NCBI GenBank assembly: GCA_900467745.1
Contig: UBQW01000009.1
Coordinates: forward strand, 38,519-102,518
Source of the DNA: Hyphomicrobiales bacterium
Lineage (GTDB): Bacteria; Pseudomonadota; Alphaproteobacteria; Rhizobiales; Rhizobiaceae
Length of the DNA stretch: 64,000 nucleotides
Direction of reading: 5' to 3'
Positions 43,073 to 51,759 of this stretch are shown one piece after another. The position numbers and the translations under genes were made by a program. The notes beneath the pieces are model-generated. The model had not been told where the DNA came from. It ran no database searches and saw nothing but the letters and a program-made list of their open reading frames with translations. Every line of letters begins with the position of its first letter. The stretch's first letter is position 1.

Positions 43073-44305
43073 TTACGAGTGCACATCCCCCCTCGGCCGC
43101 ACCATCCACGAATACGCCGCCCCGGCAATCAACAACACACAGGTGCCCAGAAACACCGCTCGCATGCCGATATGCCCGCCGACGAAGCCGCCGAGGATCG
43201 GGCCGGCGACCTGGCCGACATATTGCGAGGAGACCGACCAGCCGAGAATGCTGCCCGCCGCGCTGTCGGGGACGCTGTGGCGGATGACGGCGGAGATGCA
43301 GGGAAGCAGGCCGCCGAGCGCCACGCCCATCAGGAAGCGCAGCACGATCAGCTGCCAAGACGAGGTGACGAAAGCCTGCGGGATCAGGAGCAGGCCGGCA
43401 ATGCCGAGCGCGCCTGCGATGACGGGCCAGTGGCCGATGCGGTCCGCGAGCTTGCCCAGCCGCGAGGCCGAGAGGATGCTGCCGAGTGCCGCCGCCGACA
43501 TGACGATGCCGGCAATGATGGTCACGCGCGCCGCGTCGTCCACCAGCTGCGCGACATAGACGGTGATGATCGGCTCGATCGACATGTTGGCGAGCATCAG
43601 CAGCATGCCGGTGAAGAGCATGGCGATGACGGGTCGCTTGTCCGGGATCGACGCCCAGCCGCCGCTCTGCTTGGCCGCCTTCTTGCGGGCAGGGGACTTC
43701 TCCTCCTTGATGAGGAAGAGCGTGGCGAGAAACGCGAGGAAGATCATCGCGCCGGCGGCGAGAAACGTGCCGCGAATGCCGATCAGGGGCGGCAGCACGC
43801 CGCCGATCAGCGGCCCGACCAGATTGCCGGCCATGATGCCTGAGGCCAGCGTTCCCAGCGCCCAGGCCGAACGGTCCTTCGGCGTCTGCGTCGCCACCAG
43901 CACCATCGAGCCGGACGAGTAACCGCCCGCCAACCCAACGAAGAGCCGGAGCGCCACCAACTGCCAGACATTTCCGGCCATGCCCATCAGCGAGATCGCC
44001 ACCGTCATGCCGAGGCTTGCGCGCACCAGCATCAGCTTGCGCCCGTAGATATCGCCGAGCCGCCCCCACAGCGGCGCGACGAATGCGGCGGCAAAGAAGG
44101 TGGCGCCGTAGGCGATCCCCGACCACTGCACGATTGCGGCATGGTCGCTGACGCCGAGCTCCTCGACATAGAGCGGCAGGAAGGGAAGAAGCAGCGTCAT
44201 CGCCACGATGGTCGTGAACGAGCCGACAAGCGAAACCGCCAGATTGCGTTTCCAATGGATCGAGCCTGGTTCGGCTGCGGCTGCATCCGCGGTCTTGTCA
44301 CTCAT
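43073..44305 (-). CDS. MFS multidrug-type efflux transporter
   Basis: A 410-residue, 12-helix major facilitator. The loop 2-3 motif reads 'PLWGRLGDIYGRKLMLVRAS', and 'GLAGGYSSGSMVLVATQTPKD' and 'ALGTLASGIMAGNLVGPLIGG' resemble the motif C region of drug/proton antiporters such as MdtG. The substrate cannot be inferred. The gene is convergent with the bestrophin side across an inverted-repeat element, and 279 bases of featureless sequence separate it from the next plus-strand gene. Confidence 0.9.
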   Translation of the reverse strand: MSDKTADAAAAEPGSIHWKRNLAVSLVGSFTTIVAMTLLLPFLPLYVEELGVSDHAAIVQWSGIAYGATFFAAAFVAPLWGRLGDIYGRKLMLVRASLGMTVAISLMGMAGNVWQLVALRLFVGLAGGYSSGSMVLVATQTPKDRSAWALGTLASGIMAGNLVGPLIGGVLPPLIGIRGTFLAAGAMIFLAFLATLFLIKEEKSPARKKAAKQSGGWASIPDKRPVIAMLFTGMLLMLANMSIEPIITVYVAQLVDDAARVTIIAGIVMSAAALGSILSASRLGKLADRIGHWPVIAGALGIAGLLLIPQAFVTSSWQLIVLRFLMGVALGGLLPCISAVIRHSVPDSAAGSILGWSVSSQYVGQVAGPILGGFVGGHIGMRAVFLGTCVLLIAGAAYSWMVRPRGDVHS

Positions 44306-44584
44306 GTCAGTGCCTTCTTCATCATCGATCGTCCATGCCGGAGATAAAGGTGGCGCTGATGTCGATCACAGGCCGGTCAGGCCCGGGCGAGGGCCGGGCA
44401 GGCAGATGAGGAAAGACAGGAGAGCCTTCCGTTTCCGGTGGCACACCATTGGTATAGCCCCGCCGCCGACAGGCCATCAAGGACGGATAAGGGGCCATTC
44501 GGTTCGCTCGACGTCGGATTCCGGCCGATAGGGCTGGCCTTTTGCTTGGGCGACCGCAGTTTCCGAATGAGGAGGATGACTGAC

Positions 44585-44932
44585 ATGACGGATGAAGCCG
44601 ACACCGGGCGCGAGAAAGCGGTCCGCGCCCTCTACGCCGCCTATATCGACGGCCGCAAGGATATCGTCGCGGCCATGCTGACGGAGGATTTCACCTTCTC
44701 CAGCCCGCGCGACGACCATATCGACCGCGACGCCTATTTCGACAGGTGCTGGCCGACACCGCCGCCATTTACGCGCATGGAGATCGAATATCTCGGCCTT
44801 GCGGGCGACGAGGCAGTGGTGCGCTACCGAGCCGTCAAAAACGATGGCGGGGCGTTCCGCAACATGGAAACGCTCCGCTTCAGGGGCGACAGGCTTGCTG
44901 CCGTCGAGGTCTATTTCGGCCGCGAGGGCTGA
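44585..44932 (+). CDS. SnoaL-like/NTF2-fold protein
   Basis: A 115-residue protein with an NTF2-like fold: helix 'EKAVRALYAAYIDGRKDIVAAMLTEDFTFSSP', then four strands ending 'AFRNMETLRFRGDRLAAVEVYFGRE'. Such proteins are small enzymes or binding proteins; the substrate is unknown. The start at 44585 is best because GGAGG lies 9 bases upstream; ATG 44576 would be too close. Confidence 0.82.
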   Translation: MTDEADTGREKAVRALYAAYIDGRKDIVAAMLTEDFTFSSPRDDHIDRDAYFDRCWPTPPPFTRMEIEYLGLAGDEAVVRYRAVKNDGGAFRNMETLRFRGDRLAAVEVYFGREG

Positions 44933-44936
44933 GCCC

Positions 44937-45440
44937 TCAAGCAACCACCCGCCGCGCATGTCCGCGCGAGACGAGAAAAGCCTGCGCCAGGCTACCCGCC
45001 GCAAACAGCACCACCCAGATCAAAAGCGCCGTCTGTACCGGCGGCGAATCCGGGCCGTTGCCGATCGGGTGCGAGGGCGGCAGGCGCGACAGGGTCTCGT
45101 TGATCCCGGGCACCCAGAGCAGGAAATAGGTGAAGGAGAAGCCGAGGTTCCTGAGATAGGGGATCAGCCGCCCGAGGAAGCCGAGCTTCGGCAGCGCGAG
45201 ACAGATGGCGGAAACGAGAAGCACGATGACGGCAAGCGCATGCCCGGGATTGAAGCCGCCGGTGGAGGACAGGCCGAAGGCGCTGATGGCGGAAAGCGCC
45301 AGCGTCGAAAGATAGACCTTACCGACCGTCGTCTCCGGGCGAATGGCCCGGTACTTGGCGAAGCTGTAGAGCCCGGCGACGGCGGGGACGATGCTGATGG
45401 CGGTGTGAATCTCACCGAGAAGCGAAAGCGGATTGGCCAT
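44937..45440 (-). CDS. Integral membrane protein, target of the adjacent TetR
   Basis: A 167-residue protein with four predicted membrane helices ('IHTAISIVPAVAGLYSF', 'VYLSTLALSAISAFGL', 'ALAVIVLLVSAICLAL', 'ALLIWVVLFAAGSLAQAFLV'). No enzyme or transporter motif is recognised. A perfect TetR-type operator sits 17 bases before its start, and the TetR gene itself has a near-copy, so the pair is a repressor and its target. Its job may be stress-related export or membrane change, but this is not shown. Confidence 0.72.
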   Translation of the reverse strand: MANPLSLLGEIHTAISIVPAVAGLYSFAKYRAIRPETTVGKVYLSTLALSAISAFGLSSTGGFNPGHALAVIVLLVSAICLALPKLGFLGRLIPYLRNLGFSFTYFLLWVPGINETLSRLPPSHPIGNGPDSPPVQTALLIWVVLFAAGSLAQAFLVSRGHARRVVA

Positions 45441-45457
45441 GTCTGTTTCCTTTTATG

Positions 45458-45473
45458 GACCGACTAGTCGGTC
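45458..45473 (-). promoter_or_regulatory. TetR-type operator before the membrane protein gene
   Basis: GACCGACTAGTCGGTC is a perfect 16-base palindrome, 17 bases upstream of the membrane protein start. A copy with 2 differences lies before the tetR gene at 46125-46140. Confidence 0.78.
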
Positions 45474-45537
45474 GGTCTGGTGGACAAATGAGGGGCAAAG
45501 AAATGCGCATGCACGTCATGTATGAGGCTGAAGCGAT

Positions 45538-46113
45538 CTAGCCGGTAAGCCTCTGCAGCACCGGCTGAGTAATGTTTGCATAAAGTTCCGCGTCGCCGCC
45601 GGCGACCCGCGCCGCCAGCATGGCGCCATGCACCGTGGCGACGAGGATGCGGGCGCTGCGCTCGGCATCCTCGGCACTCGTCAACTCGCCTTTCTTCAGC
45701 CCCTCGTCGATGAAGCCGGCAAGCCTTGCGATCAGCTCGTCGAAATGCGCCTTCACCTGCGCCGCGACCTCTGACGGCAGGCTCGGCAGTTCGGCGGCGA
45801 GCAGCGCGGCTATGCAGAACGGCGCGTCGTTGTCGCGGATGCATTGTTCCCAGAAACCGACATAGCCGGCAAGCCGCTTGTCGGCGCGCGGCTCATGCGC
45901 CGCCATCGCCCCCATCCCATCCTCGGTCGCCTGCCTGTAGCGGGCGATCACCGCGACCGCCAGATCGGCCTTGCCGGGAAAATGATGATGGATTGTCGCC
46001 TTGCCGACGCCGACCACGGCGGAGATATCGGCGTAGCTGAAGGCGTTGTAGCCGCGTGTGACGATCAGCGCCTGCGCGGTGTCGAGAATGCGTGTGTATG
46101 TGTCCGATCCCAT
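45538..46113 (-). CDS. TetR-family transcriptional repressor
   Basis: A 191-residue protein with the N-terminal TetR HTH: 'ILDTAQALIVTRGYNAFSYADISAVVGVGKATIHHHFPGKADL', and a variable helical ligand domain. The start at 46113 is ATG just after an operator copy. Its two operators (before itself and before the membrane protein gene) support autoregulation plus control of that gene. Inducer unknown. Confidence 0.9.
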   Translation of the reverse strand: MGSDTYTRILDTAQALIVTRGYNAFSYADISAVVGVGKATIHHHFPGKADLAVAVIARYRQATEDGMGAMAAHEPRADKRLAGYVGFWEQCIRDNDAPFCIAALLAAELPSLPSEVAAQVKAHFDELIARLAGFIDEGLKKGELTSAEDAERSARILVATVHGAMLAARVAGGDAELYANITQPVLQRLTG

Positions 46114-46124
46114 GAGTGGATATC

Positions 46125-46140
46125 TACCGACTAGTTGGTC
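46125..46140 (-). promoter_or_regulatory. TetR-type operator before tetR
   Basis: TACCGACTAGTTGGTC differs at 2 positions from the perfect operator at 45458-45473 and lies 12 bases upstream of the tetR start. It fits autorepression. Confidence 0.75.
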
Positions 46141-46275
46141 GGTCGTCAACGGGGCGCACGGAAACGTGACTGCGGGCTGGAGATGACATTGCCGGCGGCG
46201 CGGGGCTGGGCACGACGCCTGCTTGGACGCGGCATCGCCACGGAGGCCACCGCTGCCCACTCCCACCCGCCGACA

Positions 46276-46725
46276 TCAATCCTCGTAAAGCTTCGATTTC
46301 TTCGCCCAGTCGCGCCAGGGATGCAGCTCGAAATGCGGCATGTCCCAGCCGTCGCGGATATCGCCGTTCATGTCCCAGTCGCCACCCCATCGAAGCTTCA
46401 GCGGCTTGCCATCAAGGCCTTCCAGGCCAAGCTGCGCTGGCAGCGGCAGGATCACTTCGGAGAGGTGGATGAAGGCCTTCTTGTTCTTCCAGTCGTACGG
46501 CGCCGGAAACAGGTCGAACGCGATCGCCGGCACATAATTGTGGGCTGACTTGCCGAAATGCACCTTCGAGAATCCCCCATTGAAGGCCCGCTCCTGCGCA
46601 TCGCGCCCGCGCGTCGAATCGAGCACCTTGAAATCGACCTCACGGATCGCCGCCTGGGCGATCGCCTGCAGATGTGGATGGCATTTCGCAAGGGCGGCAA
46701 GCGATGCGCTGCTGAAATGAAACAT
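46276..46725 (-). CDS. M15-type peptidase/endolysin-like protein
   Basis: A 149-residue protein with the zinc peptidase pattern of M15 (CwlK/endolysin) proteins: His62 and Asp71 in 'SAHNYVPAIAFDLFP', and His131 in 'DMPHFELHPWRDW', with 'RWGGDWDMNGD'. Such proteins cut peptidoglycan peptides. No signal peptide, holin or other phage gene is nearby, so it may be a phage relic or a domesticated enzyme. Start 46725 is preceded by GGGAGG. Confidence 0.85.
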   Translation of the reverse strand: MFHFSSASLAALAKCHPHLQAIAQAAIREVDFKVLDSTRGRDAQERAFNGGFSKVHFGKSAHNYVPAIAFDLFPAPYDWKNKKAFIHLSEVILPLPAQLGLEGLDGKPLKLRWGGDWDMNGDIRDGWDMPHFELHPWRDWAKKSKLYED

Positions 46726-46866
46726 GACATCCTCCCATGCCGCGCCATCGATCGGCCGGCGTCGGGAGGTTAGCGAAAGGGAGGTTGCGCGTACACAAAT
46801 CGAGCGCAATCTTTGATTGCGAAAGGCGCGGACATATAGGCTGCAGATAACGGCGTGCGCGCCGCC

Positions 46867-47226
46867 TCACTCGTCCGGCAATATCCCCATCCGCTCGGTC
46901 TCGAGTTCCGTGCCTAGCTCCACCGCCTTGGTCTTCTTGTCGTAGATGCAGAAGTAGCTGACGAAGCCGTTGGCGCCCTTCGGCTTGCCGGTCACCAGCG
47001 CCATGCCGAAATTCTCGCTGCCGAAGGGATCGACGACCGCATGCGGCAGTTCCACCTGCGCGCGCGCCGCCATCTCGCATTTTCCCTGCACTTCGGCTGC
47101 GAAGTCCTGCCAGGCGTCGCCCGAGGAGGCCAAGGCGGTGCCGCCCGCGATCAGAAAAGTCGCGATGAAGACGGCCGCAAAGCCGATCGGGTGGAGCATA
47201 GGGTGCCCGGTAACGCCAAGCCTCAT
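46867..47226 (-). CDS. Small exported protein of unknown function
   Basis: A 119-residue protein with a signal peptide (membrane segment 'IGFAAVFIATFLIAGGTALA'). The mature part has 'FAAEVQGKCEMAARAQVELP' and 'FCIYDKKTKAVELG', and looks like a small periplasmic protein with two Cys. No family recognised. The start at 47226 has GAGGG at 6 bases; ATG 47199 is an alternative. Confidence 0.65.
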   Translation of the reverse strand: MRLGVTGHPMLHPIGFAAVFIATFLIAGGTALASSGDAWQDFAAEVQGKCEMAARAQVELPHAVVDPFGSENFGMALVTGKPKGANGFVSYFCIYDKKTKAVELGTELETERMGILPDE

Positions 47227-47453
47227 ACTGAGCCCTCGCACATTTTCGGCCCTCGCGCCCAAGCTTGGAAGGCCATGCCATAAAGCACTGTCATCATGAT
47301 TGATTTGCGCCTTGCATGCCAAGCCCTTAGCGCGGTTAAATTTTCTTCCGCAGCGGTCTTTTTTGACATTTCGCAGGTTGCCTCACCAAGCTTGCGCTCC
47401 TATGTTCCCGCACACCTGCCGATTACGCAAACTATTGCCAAAAGGAGACGACC

Positions 47454-48056
47454 ATGGCTTTTGAATTGCCTGAACTTCCCTACGACTACGAAGCGCTGCA
47501 GCCTTTCATGTCGAAGGAAACCCTGGAGTTCCACCACGACAAGCACCACAAGGCTTATGTCGACAACGGCAACAAGCTTGCGGCGGAAGCCGGTCTCGCC
47601 GACCTCTCGCTCGAAGAAGTCGTCAAGAAGTCCTTCGGCACCAATGCCGGCCTCTTCAACAACGCTGCCCAGCACTACAACCACGTCCATTTCTGGAAGT
47701 GGATGAAGAAGGGCGGCGGCGGCAACAAGCTGCCCTCGAAGCTCGAAGCGGCCATCAACTCCGATCTCGGCGGCTATGACAAGTTCAAGGCCGATTTCGT
47801 CGCCGCCGGCACCACCCAGTTCGGCTCCGGCTGGGCCTGGGTTTCCGTCAAGAACGGCAAGCTCGAAATCTCCAAGACCCCGAACGGCGAAAACCCGCTC
47901 GTCCACGGCGCCACCCCGATCCTCGGCGTCGACGTCTGGGAACACTCCTACTACATCGACTACCGCAACGCCCGTCCGAAGTACCTCGAAGCCTTCGTCG
48001 ACAGCCTGATCAACTGGGACTACGTCCTGGAACGCTACGAAGCCGCAACCAAGTAA
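47454..48056 (+). CDS. sodB: Superoxide dismutase, Fe/Mn type
   Basis: A 200-residue enzyme that dismutates superoxide. It has the metal ligands in 'LEFHHDKHHKAYV', 'NAAQHYNHVHFW' and 'DVWEHSYYIDYRN'; the Fe-SOD-like 'AAQ.YNH' and 'FGSGWAWV' suggest the Fe form (or cambialistic). AAAAGGAG lies before the ATG. A strong terminator follows. Confidence 0.95.
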   Translation: MAFELPELPYDYEALQPFMSKETLEFHHDKHHKAYVDNGNKLAAEAGLADLSLEEVVKKSFGTNAGLFNNAAQHYNHVHFWKWMKKGGGGNKLPSKLEAAINSDLGGYDKFKADFVAAGTTQFGSGWAWVSVKNGKLEISKTPNGENPLVHGATPILGVDVWEHSYYIDYRNARPKYLEAFVDSLINWDYVLERYEAATK

Positions 48057-48079
48057 GCCGGTTTCGAGAGAGTGATGAG

Positions 48080-48109
48080 AACACCCGGTGGAGACGCCGG
48101 GTGTTTTTG
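48080..48109 (+). terminator. Intrinsic terminator of sodB
   Basis: An 8-bp stem ACACCCGG/CCGGGTGT (48081-48088 with 48097-48104) is followed by TTTTTGTTTTG. Confidence 0.85.
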
Positions 48110-48153
48110 TTTTGTGTCACATCCCTGTCACCCACCCCACCTAATCCGGCACC

Positions 48154-49002
48154 ATGACCCAACCGCTCCCCCTGTTCCGCTTCGGCATCGTCGCCGACCC
48201 GCAATATGCCGCCCGCGAGCCGCATGCCGGCATGGACCGCTATTACGAAAACAGCCCGGCCAAGCTGAAAGCCGCGATCGAGGTCTTCAACGCCGAAGAC
48301 CTGAGCTTCGTCATCACGCTGGGCGACATCATCGATCGCGATTTCGCAAGCTTCGATACCATCCTGCCCGTCTATGACACCCTGAAGCACGACAATCTCT
48401 TCCTGCTCGGCAACCACGATTTCGCAGTCGCGCCCGAGCACCTGGAAGACGTCGCCGCCCGCCTCGGCATGCCGGCGCCCTATTACAGCCTCGCCAATCA
48501 CGGCTGGCGCTTCATCATGCTCGATGGCAACGAAGTCAGCACCTTCGCCCCGCCGGAGGGCCACCCCTATCGCGAGGCCGCCGCCGAAAAACTCGCCGAA
48601 CTCCGCGCCGCCGGCGCCATCAACGCCGAAGCCTGGAACGCCATGATCAGCGACCGCCAGTTCGACTGGCTGAAAGCCGAGATCGAAGACGCCGCCGCGC
48701 GCGGCGAACGCGTCATCGTCATGAACCACTACCCGGTCTATCCGCCCAACCAGCACGACTGTTGGGACCGCGAACGCATGATCGAACTGCTGACCGCAAG
48801 CCCCAACGTCATGGCCTATTTCAACGGCCACAACCACGTCGGCAATTACGGCGCGGTCGACGGCTGCCACTTCGTCAACTTCAAGGGCATGGTCGACACC
48901 GAGACCGAAAACACCTTCGCCATCGTCGACGTGCACGACGATCGCCTTGAGATCCGCGGCTTCGGCCGCGAGGAGAGCAGGGTGCTGGCGCTGAGGGGCT
49001 AG
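48154..49002 (+). CDS. Metallophosphoesterase (ADP-ribose/CDP-alcohol diphosphatase-like)
   Basis: A 282-residue calcineurin-like phosphoesterase: 'GIVADPQYA' (first metal site), 'ITLGDIIDRD', 'LLGNHDF', 'VMNHYPVYPPNQHD' and 'YFNGHNHVGNYG'. These resemble the manganese-dependent ADP-ribose/CDP-alcohol diphosphatase family. The first site is DPQ rather than the usual D.H, as in that family. It is cytoplasmic (no signal). It stands alone. Confidence 0.88.
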   Translation: MTQPLPLFRFGIVADPQYAAREPHAGMDRYYENSPAKLKAAIEVFNAEDLSFVITLGDIIDRDFASFDTILPVYDTLKHDNLFLLGNHDFAVAPEHLEDVAARLGMPAPYYSLANHGWRFIMLDGNEVSTFAPPEGHPYREAAAEKLAELRAAGAINAEAWNAMISDRQFDWLKAEIEDAAARGERVIVMNHYPVYPPNQHDCWDRERMIELLTASPNVMAYFNGHNHVGNYGAVDGCHFVNFKGMVDTETENTFAIVDVHDDRLEIRGFGREESRVLALRG

Positions 49003-49026
49003 GCCCAAGCGATCCCCAAGCAGCCC

Positions 49027-49941
49027 CTAAGCCGCCGCCGTCTCCATCGGCAAGCCCCTGATCTCGCTCACATCCCGCTTCGGCGGCGTGCCGAACATGC
49101 GGGTATATTCGCGGCTGAACTGCGAGGCGCTCTCATAGCCCACCTGATAGGCGGCGCTTGCGACGTTGGCGCCGTCGGTCACCATCAGCCGGCGGGCTTC
49201 GAGCAGGCGCATGTGCTTCTGGTATTGCAGCGGCGTCATCGAGGTCAGCGTCTTGAAATGCTGGTGGAAGGACGACGGGCTCATGCGCGCCACGGCCGCC
49301 AGTTCCTCGATCCTCACGGGTTCGGCGAAATTGTCGCGCAGCCGGTAGATCGCATCGCTCATCCGCCGCGCATGGCTGCCGGGAAGCGCCAGCTTGCAAA
49401 TCTCGCGGCCGTTCGGCCCTGTCAGCAGCCAGTAGCAGATCTCCCGCATGATCGAGCGCGCCAGCACCGGAATGGCCTTCGGCGTCTCCATGAGGCTGAG
49501 CAGCCGGCGCACGCAGTCCTGCAGCGCTTCGTCGAAATCCTGCACGAAGACGCAGGCGATGCCGTCGCCGGATGGCTTGGGCGGGTTTTCAAGATCGTCC
49601 ATCACCTCGCGCATCAGGACAGGATCGAAATCAATGTTGAGGCCGATATAGGGTCGCTCCGGGCTGGCATCGACAATCTGGCCGGAGGCGGGGAGCTCGA
49701 CGGTGACGATGAGCAGCTGGTTCTCGCCATAGTCGAGAACCCGGTCGCCGCTCAAAATCCGCTTGGCGCCCTGCAGCACCACGCAGATCGTCGGCCGGTA
49801 GATGCGGTGATGCGGTATCACCGGCTGGCTGACGCGCGAGATCGCCAGCCCCGGCACGGGAACGGGCATGGCAAACGACCCATCACCGCCACCGACCGCA
49901 TCGATATAGCGCGACACCATGTCCTTCAGGGCTTCCGCCAT
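49027..49941 (-). CDS. AraC-family transcriptional regulator
   Basis: A 304-residue protein with an AraC_N cupin-like domain (about 20-170, 'GLAISRVSQPVIPHHRIYRPTICVVLQGAKRILSGD') and two C-terminal HTH motifs ('RIEELAAVARMSPSSFHQHFKTLTSMTPLQYQKHMRLLEARRLM', 'VASAAYQVGYESASQFSREYTRMFGTPPKRD'). It is divergent from a short-chain dehydrogenase gene; a perfect palindrome lies between them, close to its start. By the usual layout of this subfamily it probably controls that oxidoreductase. Confidence 0.9.
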   Translation of the reverse strand: MAEALKDMVSRYIDAVGGGDGSFAMPVPVPGLAISRVSQPVIPHHRIYRPTICVVLQGAKRILSGDRVLDYGENQLLIVTVELPASGQIVDASPERPYIGLNIDFDPVLMREVMDDLENPPKPSGDGIACVFVQDFDEALQDCVRRLLSLMETPKAIPVLARSIMREICYWLLTGPNGREICKLALPGSHARRMSDAIYRLRDNFAEPVRIEELAAVARMSPSSFHQHFKTLTSMTPLQYQKHMRLLEARRLMVTDGANVASAAYQVGYESASQFSREYTRMFGTPPKRDVSEIRGLPMETAAA

Positions 49942-49966
49942 GCTGCTCTCCATCAAAACCACTGGG

Positions 49967-49983
49967 AGTGATCTTAGATCACT
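49967..49983. promoter_or_regulatory. 17-base palindrome between AraC and SDR genes
   Basis: AGTGATCT-T-AGATCACT is perfect, lying 26 bases upstream of the araC start and about 120 bases before the SDR start. Probably an operator; the binding protein is not known. Confidence 0.6.
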
Positions 49984-50101
49984 GGCTTCAGGCCGCAAGT
50001 CGATTGGAGGAATAGGCAAGAAATTCGAGAGTTCCGGCATTCAGCAAAGAGGGTGTGCGGGCGTAGCATCAGGCCATCGAATGAGACCCAAGGAGCCTGT
50101 C

Positions 50102-50881
50102 ATGTCGAGTGAAAATCAAGCAAATTCAAGGAGCAAGATCGCCATCGTCACCGGTGGTGGTCGTGGCCTCGGCCGCAACACGGTGGTCAGCCTCGCCAGG
50201 CGCGGCGTCAATGTCATCCTGACCTACAACACGAATAAGGCAGAAGCCGAAAGCGCCGTCGCCGAGATCGAGGCCGCAGGCGCGAAAGCCTTCGCCCTCC
50301 AGCTCGACACCGGCAATGCCGGTTCGTTCGACGCTTTCGTCTCAAGCGTCCGCCATGCGCTGGAAGCCTTCGGAGCCAAGGATTTCGACTATCTCGTCAA
50401 CAATGCCGGCACCAGCTACCACGCCTCGATCGCCGAAACGACGGAGGAAGCCTTCGACGGCCTCGTCAACGTCCACCTGAAGGGCGTCTTCTTCCTGACG
50501 CAGAAGCTCCTGCCGCTGATGGCCGATGGCGGCCGCATCATCAACATCTCGAGCGGCCTTGCCCGCTTCAGCGTTCCCGGCAGCTCTGCTTACGCGGCCA
50601 TGAAGGGCGCGATCGAGGTCTTCACCCGCTATTTGGCCAAGGAGCTTGGCGCCCGCGGCATCACCGCCAACACGGTCGCGCCCGGTGCCGTCATGACCGA
50701 TTTCAGCGGCGGCATCGTCCGTGACAATCCCGTGGTCAACAAGATGGTCTCCGACATGACCGCCCTCGGCCGCCCCGGCGTCGCCGACGATATCGGCCCG
50801 ATGATCGCGTCGCTGCTCTCTGATGATAATCGCTGGATCAACGGCCAGCGCATCGAAGTCTCCGGTGGCGCCGCCCTCTGA
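50102..50881 (+). CDS. Short-chain dehydrogenase/reductase
   Basis: A 259-residue SDR with Rossmann motif TGGGRGLG (17-24), 'NNAG', and catalytic Ser...Tyr164...Lys168 (YAAMK). Glycine-rich loop and the 'NISSGLARFSVPGSSAY' segment match classical SDRs. Its substrate is unknown. AAGGAG precedes the start. Divergent AraC gene upstream. Confidence 0.93.
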   Translation: MSSENQANSRSKIAIVTGGGRGLGRNTVVSLARRGVNVILTYNTNKAEAESAVAEIEAAGAKAFALQLDTGNAGSFDAFVSSVRHALEAFGAKDFDYLVNNAGTSYHASIAETTEEAFDGLVNVHLKGVFFLTQKLLPLMADGGRIINISSGLARFSVPGSSAYAAMKGAIEVFTRYLAKELGARGITANTVAPGAVMTDFSGGIVRDNPVVNKMVSDMTALGRPGVADDIGPMIASLLSDDNRWINGQRIEVSGGAAL

Positions 50882-50926
50882 GGATGAAAAACGGCCGTCC
50901 CCGTGATCCCAGTCGCGGGGACGGCC

Positions 50927-51631
50927 TCAAATGGCCGAAACGGCGGCCGGCGTCTGTGTCCACCCCGAGGTCCAGAGCGTCCGCAAGCCGTCGCCTTCGC
51001 CCTTGAAGAAGCCCTCGGCCTCCACGCAGCGCTCGACCCGGTCGCTGCGGAAATTGCGGATCGCCTCGCGCAGCTCGCACCATGCGACGATGTTCGAGCT
51101 CTGCGAGTAATATATCAGCGCGATCGGCCGGATCGTGCGCTGGCTGCCCCGACCGAGCTCGTCGCGATAATCGAGCGTCAATTTCCGCTCGTCGCGGATG
51201 GCGCCGCGCACCAGCGAGAGGTCCAGCCCCTCCGGCGAGGGTGCGATCGTGCCCCAGGCATAGAGCGCCTTTCCCTCCATCGCTTCCCTCAGCGGCGCCA
51301 GCACGGCGCCCGCGATCTTCTGGTTCACTCTCTTGGCCGCCTGTTTCAGCGCCGCGTCGCCGGTGCGCTCGACAAGCGCCAGCGACAGCACGATCGCCTC
51401 CATTTCCTCGATCGTAAACATCAGCGGCGGCAGGTCGAAGCCGGGCCGGAGAATATAGCCGATGCCGCGTCCGCCTTCGATCGGCACGCGCATCGCCTGC
51501 AGCGCCGCGATGTCGCGATAGATCGAGCGCACGGTCACCTCCAGCGCCTCGGCCATGACGGCCGCCGTCACCGGCCGCTTCGCCAGCCGCAACAGCTGGA
51601 TGATCTCGAAAAGCCGGGACGCCTTGCGCAT
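50927..51631 (-). CDS. WYL-domain (YafY-type) transcriptional regulator
   Basis: A 234-residue regulator with an N-terminal HTH_11 domain ('RLFEIIQLLRLAKRPVTAAVMAEALEVTVRSIYRDIAALQ') and a C-terminal WYL domain ('ALIYYSQSSNIVAWCELREAIRNFRSDRVE'). The start at 51631 has a GGAGAGGAT site just before it. Divergent from a LysE-type exporter gene with a short inverted repeat between. Confidence 0.9.
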   Translation of the reverse strand: MRKASRLFEIIQLLRLAKRPVTAAVMAEALEVTVRSIYRDIAALQAMRVPIEGGRGIGYILRPGFDLPPLMFTIEEMEAIVLSLALVERTGDAALKQAAKRVNQKIAGAVLAPLREAMEGKALYAWGTIAPSPEGLDLSLVRGAIRDERKLTLDYRDELGRGSQRTIRPIALIYYSQSSNIVAWCELREAIRNFRSDRVERCVEAEGFFKGEGDGLRTLWTSGWTQTPAAVSAI

Positions 51632-51654
51632 ATCCTCTCCTCCGCCAAACGCTC

Positions 51655-51672
51655 CTGACACTACACTGTCAG
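51655..51672. promoter_or_regulatory. Inverted repeat between WYL regulator and LysE gene
   Basis: CTGACA and TGTCAG are separated by 6 bases, in the gap between the divergent starts. Such dyads commonly bind the WYL/YafY protein itself, but this is inferred only from position. Confidence 0.5.
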
Positions 51673-51759
51673 TTGGGCCGTCGTACAGATCATCCTATCG
51701 AATTGAAATTCAAGGCTATCCGCAAGCTCTGCATCGCGGATCGACGATAGGCAACTGAC

